NCBI GenBank assembly: GCA_944392145.1 | Contig: CALXVS010000007.1 | Span: 1 to 56,300 of the forward strand | Direction of reading: 5' to 3' | DNA length: 56,300 nt | DNA from: an uncultured Alphaproteobacteria bacterium | GTDB taxonomy: Bacteria > Pseudomonadota > Alphaproteobacteria > CAAHEQ01 > UBA3637 | Part shown: in pieces, positions 26,450 to 33,412 of the stretch | Position numbering within the stretch: position 1 is the stretch's first letter | How the letters are laid out: each line of letters opens with the position of its first letter | Program-made: the position numbers and the translations under genes | The notes under the pieces: generated by a model | Seen by the model: only the letters and a program-made list of their open reading frames with translations | Databases searched by the model: none | Told to the model about the DNA's origin: nothing

Positions 26450-27534
26450 TTGCGGGGAAAGTGTTTCAAAACCTGTCCCGTAAAACGGGGATTAAAGCCG
26501 AAGCATTGGAAAAAGATTATGTGATGAATCTGATTTTAGATGCCATCGCGCATTGCCCCAAAACACGTGATTCGTTTTTTTTTAAAGGGGGATGCTGTGT
26601 GCACAAATGTTTTTCGGCACACATGTTCACACCCAAATCAAAGGGGGTTGATGATTATTTTTTATCGGGTCGTTTTTCGGCAGATGTTGATTTAACTGTT
26701 AAACCCGATATGATGGAAGAGGGTAAGTTAACCGCCGCATTTTCAGAAGTACGAGATTATTTGGTTGGGCGGCACGGTCTTGAGATCAATCAGTTTTCAT
26801 TCCCCATTCATGAAAATAACAAAACGATGATTGACGGACGTCCCAAGCGTTTGTGTCGGGGGTTGATTCGGTTTCAAGGGCCGATGTTTAATCCCAAATT
26901 TAATGCACCGGCTTTAAAATTTGATATTACTGCCGATGAAAGAAACGTGTTCACGCCCTATAAACGGTTAATTTATCACCCCTATGCCCGGGAGGGGGAG
27001 GAGTTGGTTTTGGTGGCTCTGACCTATACGCTGCGCGATATTTTTGCCGAAAAGGTGCGCGCTTTGTTTGAACGATGTTCGCCACGGGATGTGTATGATT
27101 TAAACACGTTAATTCGTCATCCGGATTTAGATCCGTGGCGTCAAGTCGGCATTGGATTATCCCTTATGGAAAAGTTCAGGTTAAAAAATATACCCCTTCA
27201 ATTAACACCGGAACAATTAACCGTGGGAATGGATGGCACGCCGTCGGCCTATGAACGGTGTCGTATGAATTGGAAAACAACATTGGGGCGTCAAATGTCC
27301 CGCGTGCCCGCCTTTGAAACGTATTGGGCACACATTCCCGGTATTATTCGTTTTGCCGACAGATGTGTGCAAAAAACAAACGATGTGATTCAAACCTATT
27401 GTAACCGGCACCATGTGTCATATGCCGTGGCAATCAATCGGTTGATGCACGCCCAGCATGACGGTCGTGCATTTCAAAAAGTGATTGATGCCCAAGAACA
27501 ACGTTTTTTTAAAGGAGAGTGTCGCCGTGATTGA
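26446..27534 (+). CDS. AbiEii-family nucleotidyltransferase toxin, copy 1
   Basis: A 362-residue protein of the AbiEii/AbiGii family. The nucleotidyltransferase core shows LEKDYVMNLIL (21-31), FFKGG (45-49) and RFSADVDL (76-83) with two metal-binding Asp, and a later AEKVRALFERCSPRDVYDL near 207-225, which is the family C-terminal signature. Known members transfer nucleotides to RNA (for MenT relatives, pyrimidines to tRNA 3' ends), stopping growth. ATG 26446 is chosen for the ATGA overlap with the antitoxin; a frame opening earlier has no ribosome site. It ends with an 8-nt overlap on copy 2. Copies 1 and 2 are clear paralogues. Confidence 0.85.
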   Translation: MIAGKVFQNLSRKTGIKAEALEKDYVMNLILDAIAHCPKTRDSFFFKGGCCVHKCFSAHMFTPKSKGVDDYFLSGRFSADVDLTVKPDMMEEGKLTAAFSEVRDYLVGRHGLEINQFSFPIHENNKTMIDGRPKRLCRGLIRFQGPMFNPKFNAPALKFDITADERNVFTPYKRLIYHPYAREGEELVLVALTYTLRDIFAEKVRALFERCSPRDVYDLNTLIRHPDLDPWRQVGIGLSLMEKFRLKNIPLQLTPEQLTVGMDGTPSAYERCRMNWKTTLGRQMSRVPAFETYWAHIPGIIRFADRCVQKTNDVIQTYCNRHHVSYAVAINRLMHAQHDGRAFQKVIDAQEQRFFKGECRRD

Positions 27535-28645
27535 GGCAAAACTATTTCGTGATATAGCCAAAGTAAAGCAGGTTAAAGCCGAAGCATTGGAAAAAGATTA
27601 TGTGATGAATTTGATTTTGGATGCCATTGCGCGGTGTTCCGAAACGAAAGATAAATTTTTTTTAAAAGGGGGCAGTTGCATTTATAAATGCTTTTATCAT
27701 GAAAACGGCACGTGTGGTCAAGTGAAGGTTAATGACAGGTTGTTGCCCCTTAAACGACGTAAGGAGATGCTAAAATCATACCTGACGCGCGCACGATTAT
27801 CGGCTGATTTGGATTTAACCGTTCATCCCGATATGATGAATGAAGAAAAATTGAATGCTGCTTTTTCGGCTGTTTCAGCGTATGTCAAGGAACATCACGG
27901 GTTACAAATCGGTGATTTTTCATTCCCCATTTATGAAAATAAAAATCAAAAAATAAAAGGGCGTAATAAGCGTAACTGCCGCGGGAGCTTGCATTTTAAA
28001 GGGCCGCTTTATAACGATAAGTTTAATCCGCCGGCTTTGAAATTAGATTTAACGGCCGATGAAAGTGTTGTGTTTAAACCCTATACGCGCCCCATTTGCC
28101 ACCCGTATAAAGAGGGGGAGGCTCTGATCGCTAATACCTATACGTTACGGGATGTGTTTGCCGAAAAGTTCCGTTCGTTGTTTGAACGGTATTCGGCACA
28201 TGATATGTTTGATGTTGTTTTTCTGGCTGATCACCCCGATATGAAAGATGAACAGCGTCAATTGGGCATCGGATTGGCGATTATTGAAAAATTGCGGGTT
28301 AAAAATATTCCCTTGGCCATGGTGGACGGTCCTTTTTCCCTGCGTGTGGAAAACAAAGAGTTGATTGCCACAAAAGAAGAATTCAAAAAGGCATGGGAAA
28401 AAACCATGGCACGTGAAAAGGGAACGGATTTGGTTCCGTTTAAAACCGCATGGTCCGATTTGTTAAAGGCCGTTAAAATGGGGCGAACCTGTGTGCGGCG
28501 TGCCCAAAAGGAAATTGAACAGTATCAAAAACAACACCCCGGTATGGATTTAAATACGGCATTGGCTTGTTTGAATGAACAAGTAGAGCGGGGAATCGTT
28601 CGCCGGCGTCTTCGTGTTAAAAACAAGGCAAAAGAACGCGCTTGA
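27527..28645 (+). CDS. AbiEii-family nucleotidyltransferase toxin, copy 2
   Basis: A 372-residue paralogue of copy 1. It keeps LEKDYVMNLIL (21-31), FLKGGS (45-50), RLSADLDL (90-97) and AEKFRSLFERYSAHDMFDV. An insert of about 14 residues rich in Lys/Arg lies between the KGG motif and the acidic motif. The C-terminus is basic (RRRLRVKNKAKERA). The start is GTG 27527 with AAGGAGAG just upstream; the frame open before it to 27485 overlaps copy 1 heavily. No terminator follows clearly; the next promoter is 65 nt on. Confidence 0.83.
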   Translation: MIEAKLFRDIAKVKQVKAEALEKDYVMNLILDAIARCSETKDKFFLKGGSCIYKCFYHENGTCGQVKVNDRLLPLKRRKEMLKSYLTRARLSADLDLTVHPDMMNEEKLNAAFSAVSAYVKEHHGLQIGDFSFPIYENKNQKIKGRNKRNCRGSLHFKGPLYNDKFNPPALKLDLTADESVVFKPYTRPICHPYKEGEALIANTYTLRDVFAEKFRSLFERYSAHDMFDVVFLADHPDMKDEQRQLGIGLAIIEKLRVKNIPLAMVDGPFSLRVENKELIATKEEFKKAWEKTMAREKGTDLVPFKTAWSDLLKAVKMGRTCVRRAQKEIEQYQKQHPGMDLNTALACLNEQVERGIVRRRLRVKNKAKERA

Positions 28646-28709
28646 ACCTTGCCGATAAATGTGTGTTTTTATCCTATGGCCGGCGGATAGCCAAAGTGTG
28701 TGTTAAATG

Positions 28710-28737
28710 TTGACAAAGATAAAAAATAAGGTATAAT
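28710..28737 (+). promoter_or_regulatory. Promoter of the exported unknown protein
   Basis: TTGACA at 28710-28715 and TATAAT at 28732-28737, both perfect consensus, 16 nt apart. Confidence 0.85.
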
Positions 28738-28775
28738 TCTTATAACAGGTTGAATGTCAATGAAGGGTGATTGCC

Positions 28776-30260
28776 ATGATTCAAAAATTAAAAGAATGGA
28801 GTGTGGGGGCATTGATGTTGGGGACGTCGGCGGCGGCCCTAATCGGCGGCACACAGGAAGAAAATTATACCATCACCCCCGAAAACTTTCATGTTGAAAT
28901 GATGTCAAGTGCTTTTCCCAATCATCGGGCACAGTATGAGCAGGGCGATTTTTCATTAAGGTCAGGGGAAGAAAAGAACCTGGATAAGCAATATTATATT
29001 ATGGGAAAAGTTATGCAGGCAATCGGTTCAACAAAAAAGCAACCGGACGAATCGGATACCGCACTTATTCAAAAACAATACGAGATGTTGGAAAAAGCGT
29101 TTGTCGGTGTCAAAAATTTTCATCAGGTGCGTGAAAATTATTTTAAAATTTGGGAAATGTGCGGCAAACCTGCTTTGGCGGATAAGGAAAACCAAAGTTT
29201 TACAACAAAAATGGAATTGTTGTTTACGGGGGACAAGAATCGGGCATGTTATAATTCCATTATCAATGAAATTTATAATCCCAAAGGAACATATTACGAT
29301 CAAATGCAAGAAATGGCACATGCCTATTACCAAAAACATGCTTCCCAATTTTTGGGTGTTTTGGTAGATAATGTGGTGCACCCACTGACCGATCAAAAGG
29401 AAACGTATAATTTGGTGAATTTGACTGAATTTAATACGCACGCATGTGTTGAACCGATTTTAAAGGACTGCGTTTTGGGGCGTATTTCTCCCAATCATAT
29501 TGAACCCGAGGTGGTGCGGCGGTTGGATATTTCAGAAAAGTTGGCCGATGCCGGTATAGAACGAATTCCCCAATCTATTGCGTCAGCCCTTATTGCCGAT
29601 ATTTCCCACCATTTTGCGAAAAATGGATGGAGTAAAGACGGTTCTTTGGCACTTGACAGCGGTGACAGTTATCAAGGGTTGAAAGAGGATACTTTATTAG
29701 ATGCCCATACCCAAGAAAAGGGTCTGATGGAAATGAAGTTGGTCGCGTATCAATTGAGCCAATTAAAGGCTGGCCGAATTAAATCATCAGAAGCTTTTTT
29801 TGACGGATTAGCGCAAATGAAAAACACCCTGAATAAAATTATGGGGAATGAACAAACGGCACGTATTGCTACTAACGCGCAATTAACGGCAGATGATGTA
29901 GCGGTGTTGGCCACTTTGGGGAAAAGTGGGCATGATATGACCGCGTCTTTGATGCGCGGAAACACTGTGAATTTAAAAAATGACATTATTTCAAGAACTT
30001 TAAATCAGGCAAATATAACAGATATTTCCCCCGTTCATTTGGAAATGTATTTTGTTATGAGGAATCAAATGCCCGCGGTTACAATCGGTGTTTCAAACGA
30101 TAAAGAACTGAATGCATTGGCACCATCTGGCACATTAAAGCAAACTTTGCATCAGGCTGAAAACGCCGATACTGGGTTGGATGCTGTCCCACAAAAAACG
30201 GATGCGAAACAAGCTTCTTTGTCTGTTGTGACACGAAAGCAAGCGCAAGAGCGCGGATAA
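28776..30260 (+). CDS. Exported protein of unknown function
   Basis: A 494-residue protein that I do not recognise. Residues 1-25 look like a signal peptide (charged start, then VGALMLGTSAAALIGG) with possible cleavage before TQEENYT. The rest is mostly helical by appearance, Gln/Asn/Lys-rich, with scattered Cys (about 6) and no membrane segment, repeat or catalytic motif I can name. The tail is low-complexity and basic (RKQAQERG). ATG 28776 is chosen with AAGGGTG upstream; GTG 28767 is an alternative. It has its own consensus promoter and a terminator. Base composition looks more AT-rich than its neighbours, which may hint at transfer. An effector or periplasmic protein is a guess only. Confidence 0.7.
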   Translation: MIQKLKEWSVGALMLGTSAAALIGGTQEENYTITPENFHVEMMSSAFPNHRAQYEQGDFSLRSGEEKNLDKQYYIMGKVMQAIGSTKKQPDESDTALIQKQYEMLEKAFVGVKNFHQVRENYFKIWEMCGKPALADKENQSFTTKMELLFTGDKNRACYNSIINEIYNPKGTYYDQMQEMAHAYYQKHASQFLGVLVDNVVHPLTDQKETYNLVNLTEFNTHACVEPILKDCVLGRISPNHIEPEVVRRLDISEKLADAGIERIPQSIASALIADISHHFAKNGWSKDGSLALDSGDSYQGLKEDTLLDAHTQEKGLMEMKLVAYQLSQLKAGRIKSSEAFFDGLAQMKNTLNKIMGNEQTARIATNAQLTADDVAVLATLGKSGHDMTASLMRGNTVNLKNDIISRTLNQANITDISPVHLEMYFVMRNQMPAVTIGVSNDKELNALAPSGTLKQTLHQAENADTGLDAVPQKTDAKQASLSVVTRKQAQERG

Positions 30261-30283
30261 TTTTATAGGTATGTGTTTTTGAT

Positions 30284-30321
30284 AAAAAGCACCCGGCGGG
30301 TAAGGGCAGGTGCTTTTTTTT
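30284..30321. terminator. Bidirectional terminator
   Basis: AAAAAGCACC and GGTGCTTTTTTTT pair around a GC-rich loop, with T-runs in both directions. It serves the exported-protein gene (plus) and the reductase gene (minus), which converge here. Confidence 0.85.
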
Positions 30322-30330
30322 AAGTTCGAG

Positions 30331-30960
30331 TCAGCGAATAAAATTGGTATGTGCACCCGATTCTGTTGGCAGCGGGGGTAAACCGGCCGCTTTGGCCGCG
30401 GCCAAAGCCTGCATTAGTTCTGCCATACGGTGTGCCAGGTTACGCAGGGTTTGAAGGCCTTCTTTATCCTGCATAACCTCATCGGGTGTGGTGCCGTGCA
30501 CCATATTCCAATAGGACGAAGAAACAACAGGCATTTGGGCAATTGTAAAATATTTGTTGATCACATCCAATGTTGCTGTCGTGCCGGCGCGCCGTGCCGA
30601 GGCAATCGCCGCCCCGGGTTTGCCGGTAAAGGCGCGACTGCCCGCAAAAAAGACGCGGTCTAAAACGCTTAAGAGTCGTCCCGACGGGTGGGCATAATAA
30701 ACGGGTGAGCCGAACACAAAACCGTCGGCCGATTCGGCTTTTTCAATTAAAGAATTCACAATATCATCTTTAAAGACACACCTGTTGTTTTTTAGCCGCC
30801 GACACGTGAAACACGCCGTGCAATCAAGCTGGGGACCCGCTCCCAACCAAACGATTTCAGGGATAATGTCATGGGTATTCAACGTCTCTGCCACAATTTT
30901 AAGGGCGGTATCGGTGCATCCGTGTTCATGCGGGCTGCCGTTTAACAATAAAACTTTCAT
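30331..30960 (-). CDS. Flavodoxin-like NAD(P)H-dependent FMN reductase
   Basis: A 209-residue protein of the NADPH-dependent FMN reductase / iron-sulfur flavoprotein-like family. The FMN-phosphate loop LLNGSPHEHGCTDTAL is at residues 4-19, and GFVFGSPVYYAHPSG near 85-98. A Cys motif (DCTACFTCRR, residues about 48-57) recalls flavoproteins with a cluster or redox-active pair; the full four-Cys set is not certain. It should move electrons from NAD(P)H to a small acceptor. GGAGGAAG precedes the ATG; it stands alone. Confidence 0.85.
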   Translation of the reverse strand: MKVLLLNGSPHEHGCTDTALKIVAETLNTHDIIPEIVWLGAGPQLDCTACFTCRRLKNNRCVFKDDIVNSLIEKAESADGFVFGSPVYYAHPSGRLLSVLDRVFFAGSRAFTGKPGAAIASARRAGTTATLDVINKYFTIAQMPVVSSSYWNMVHGTTPDEVMQDKEGLQTLRNLAHRMAELMQALAAAKAAGLPPLPTESGAHTNFIR

Positions 30961-30990
30961 GCTTCCTCCGTTTGATGGTTATTTACGATA

Positions 30991-31020
30991 AGGATAAGGC
31001 ACTTTCCCCCCGAAAGTCAA
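30991..31020 (-). promoter_or_regulatory. Candidate promoter of the FMN reductase gene
   Basis: On the minus strand TTGACT (31020-31015) and TATCCT (30996-30991), 18 nt apart, about 30 nt before the ATG. Confidence 0.55.
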
Positions 31021-31680
31021 GATAAAAAGCGGAATATGTTTATCCTGGATCCACGCCTGCGCAAGCATGACGCCCCCCCTTATGTCATGCCCGATCTGAT
31101 CGGGCATCCAGGGCAGCAAGTCCTTATTTTGGCGGGGCGTTGACGTCCCCAAAAAGCGGAATCATTGACACTGGATTCCCGCTTTCGCAAGCATGACGGC
31201 CCCCCTCCCGTCATGCCCTTTCCTGTCGGGCATCCTTTCCCCCTCTCGTCATGCCCGACCCCGATCGGGCATCCAGGGCAAAGAATCCTTATTTTGGTGG
31301 GGCGTCAAGGGTAGGAAAAGCGGAATATGTTTATCCTGGATCCTCGCTTTCGCAAGGATGTCCGCCCCCCTTATGTCATGCCCGACCCCGATCGGGCATC
31401 CAGGGCAAAGAATCCTTATTTTGGTAGAGCGTTAAGGAGTAGGAAAACGGTATTCATGTTTCCTGGATCCAAAGCATTCGCAAGGATGACCGCCCCCCCC
31501 TTATGTCATGCCCGACCCCGATCGGGCATCCAGGGCAAAGAATCCTTATTTTGGTGGGGCGTTGACGTCCCCAAAAAGCGGAATTATTGACACTGGATTC
31601 CCGCTTTCGCAAGGATAACGGGGGGAGAGGGGATCCTCGCATTCACAAGGATTGTGACAAAGGGGGGCGCAGAATGACGG
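31021..31680. repeat. Tandem array of composite repeats, unit about 128 bp
   Basis: This 0.7-kb gene-free stretch contains four full B hairpins (TGCCCGACC / GATCGGGCA type; starts at about 31084, 31248, 31375, 31505) plus one shortened copy at 31210. Each is followed by CATCCAGGGCAAAGAATCC, TTATTTTGG, an AAAAGCGGAAT segment and an A hairpin (about 31045, 31169, 31334, 31460, 31592). Successive units are 127-130 bp apart except where the short copy adds about 36 bp. Two forms of linker alternate: GGCGTTGACGTCCCCAAAAA and GGCGTTAAGGGTAGGAAAA. Open frames across it are repeat echoes. Confidence 0.88.
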
Positions 31681-31737
31681 CCGGGGATGTGTCGTGTATG
31701 GTGGGACATTGGTGTGAGTGGTTTCCTTAAAAGGTAC

Positions 31738-31766
31738 TTGACATGTAACTTTTTTAATGATATTTA
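31738..31766 (+). promoter_or_regulatory. Promoter giving a probable leaderless mRNA
   Basis: TTGACA at 31738-31743 and TATTTA at 31761-31766, 17 nt apart. The ATG of the next gene (31773) is where transcription would start. Confidence 0.5.
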
Positions 31767-31772
31767 TCCGCT

Positions 31773-32207
31773 ATGACAAAAAAACAAAACGATTGGATGT
31801 GTCCGCGATGTCGGTCATCACGGTGTGTGAAAAACGGGCATGTGTTCGGATGGCAGCGGCGCAAGTGTAAGGCATGCGGCTATCAATTTACCAAACCCGC
31901 GCCTAAGGGCAAACCGTTGTATGTTTTTTTAAATGCGCACATGTTGTATATGTTTGGGTTAAGCATGCGTACCATTGCCCGTATTGTTGGCGTATCGGCG
32001 CAATCGGTGTCGCGTTGGATTAAAAAATGGCATCAGGCCTTTATGTTTGATGCCCAATCGGGTGAAACTTTTTTTAAAACCACACAAAGCGGGTTATTAA
32101 AGCGGTTGGATGTTCCCCGAAACGCGGCGCTTTTGGTATCGTCTCGGGCGTTGCCCTCGGGGGCCAAAATCCATGTGGTGGTTCAGTTGCCGCCCAATTA
32201 TCATTAA
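31773..32207 (+). CDS. InsA-like zinc-ribbon/HTH protein (IS1-type, without transposase domain)
   Basis: A 144-residue protein. Residues 9-41 form a zinc ribbon (CPRCRSSRC ... RRKCKACGYQF), and residues about 62-90 a helix-turn-helix (SMRTIARIVGVSAQSVSRW). This is the layout of InsA, the DNA-binding half of IS1 transposases. No DDE domain, second frame or terminal inverted repeats were found near it, so it is not a complete insertion sequence. It may be a domesticated regulator or a relic. The upstream DNA is a repeat array and the downstream gene is an efflux pump adaptor. No ribosome site is seen before the ATG. Confidence 0.75.
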   Translation: MTKKQNDWMCPRCRSSRCVKNGHVFGWQRRKCKACGYQFTKPAPKGKPLYVFLNAHMLYMFGLSMRTIARIVGVSAQSVSRWIKKWHQAFMFDAQSGETFFKTTQSGLLKRLDVPRNAALLVSSRALPSGAKIHVVVQLPPNYH

Positions 32208-32232
32208 CACGTGACATTTTTTTATTTTGCGC

Positions 32233-32261
32233 TTGATTTTTATCCTGCAATCGGCTAAAAC
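32233..32261 (+). promoter_or_regulatory. Candidate promoter of the RND efflux operon
   Basis: TTGATT at 32233-32238 and TAAAAC at 32256-32261, 17 nt apart, before GGAAAGGAAA and ATG 32300. Confidence 0.5.
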
Positions 32262-32299
32262 ACTTTCATTTTTAAAAATGACGGAAAGGAAATTGTGTT

Positions 32300-33409
32300 A
32301 TGCGTGTGAAAAAAATTAAAAGTTCACGAATTTTGGCTTTTGTCGCAGCCGGGTGCGCGTGTGGGGCCTTTGGATGGTATTTGCATGGGCGGATGATGCC
32401 CGATATGTCACAATTCATGCGGGGGAACGAAGTGCCCCATGTGTTGGTGCAGGCAGTAAAAGAATCGGATGTTTCGGCCAAAAAGAAATACATTGCCGTG
32501 GCCGAGGCGATTAACAGTGTTGACGTTGCCCCGCAAGTATCGGGTTATTTGACCGATATTTTGTTTCAAGACGGCGCGTTTGTGAACGCGGGTGATGTGT
32601 TGTTTCAGATTGATCGGCGCAAATATGATGCCGATTTAAAGGCTGCCGAAGCGGCTGTTAAACAAATGCAAAATGAATTTAAGCGTATCAGTGCCCTGCA
32701 CAAAAGCCGTGATGTATCCGATCGTGACCGTGACACGGCCGAAAGCAATTTAAAACAGGCCGAGGCGAACTTAGATTTGGCGCGTTTAAACGTGGAGTGG
32801 GCGACATTAAGATCCCCCATTTCGGGTTTTATCGGTAAAGCGTTGGTGACCAAGGGCAACTTGGTTGGTGTGGGCACCCAAAAATTGGCGCGTGTTGTGC
32901 AAACACAGCCGATTCGCATTGTGTTTTCCGTGACCGATAAAGAGCGGTCTGATTTTATGGAAAAGGCGGCGCGCAGCGAAGATGTATTTGTCGATATTGC
33001 CTTGCCTAATGGCACGGTGGAAACGGTGAAAGCCAAAAATTTGTTCTTTGATAACGAGGTGAACCCCGAAACCGCCACCATTCCGGTATATTTAGAAACG
33101 GATAATGCCGATAATTTATTGGTGCCCGGCAACTATGTGGATATTTATTTACGCTTTGCGGGGGGGCAAACGGCATTGTTGGTGCCGCAGGTGGCCTTAT
33201 CTGCCGACGTGCACGGCACATACGTTATGACCGTGGGTGATGATAACAAAGTGACGCAAAAATACGTGACTTTGGGCGATGTGATTGAGGATTGGCAGAT
33301 TGTCCTGTCCGGTTTGGATAAATCGGATCGCGTGATTGTTCAAGGGTTGCAAAAAGTTCAACCCGGCTTGACGGTTGTGCCCCAAGAATTGACGGTGCGG
33401 GAGAAATAA
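32300..33409 (+). CDS. RND efflux periplasmic adaptor subunit
   Basis: A 369-residue membrane fusion protein. The N-terminus is a signal or anchor (ILAFVAAGCACGAFGWYL); the Cys in VAAGC could be lipidated but the lipobox is not ideal. The lipoyl halves flank a coiled coil (about 105-160), and family strings are APQVSGYLTDILF-like near 75 (read here as VAPQVSGYLTDI), LRSPISGFIG near 172 and VPGNYVDIYL-like near 275. It bridges the inner-membrane pump and an outer-membrane channel. Four nucleotides separate it from the pump gene. No TolC-type gene is in the window. Confidence 0.92.
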   Translation: MRVKKIKSSRILAFVAAGCACGAFGWYLHGRMMPDMSQFMRGNEVPHVLVQAVKESDVSAKKKYIAVAEAINSVDVAPQVSGYLTDILFQDGAFVNAGDVLFQIDRRKYDADLKAAEAAVKQMQNEFKRISALHKSRDVSDRDRDTAESNLKQAEANLDLARLNVEWATLRSPISGFIGKALVTKGNLVGVGTQKLARVVQTQPIRIVFSVTDKERSDFMEKAARSEDVFVDIALPNGTVETVKAKNLFFDNEVNPETATIPVYLETDNADNLLVPGNYVDIYLRFAGGQTALLVPQVALSADVHGTYVMTVGDDNKVTQKYVTLGDVIEDWQIVLSGLDKSDRVIVQGLQKVQPGLTVVPQELTVREK

Positions 33410-33412
33410 TCC

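Noticed and set aside
31193-31642. Open frames across the 31-kb repeat array
   Set aside because: Their peptides repeat with the DNA unit (PDRASRAK, SGIQGKESL) and shift frame between units; no start signals.
31021-31680. CRISPR array
   Set aside because: The period is about 128 bp, the whole unit including linkers is repeated, there are no unique spacers and no cas genes.
31773-32207. A complete IS1 insertion sequence
   Set aside because: No second frame with a DDE catalytic domain, no terminal inverted repeats and no target duplication were seen.
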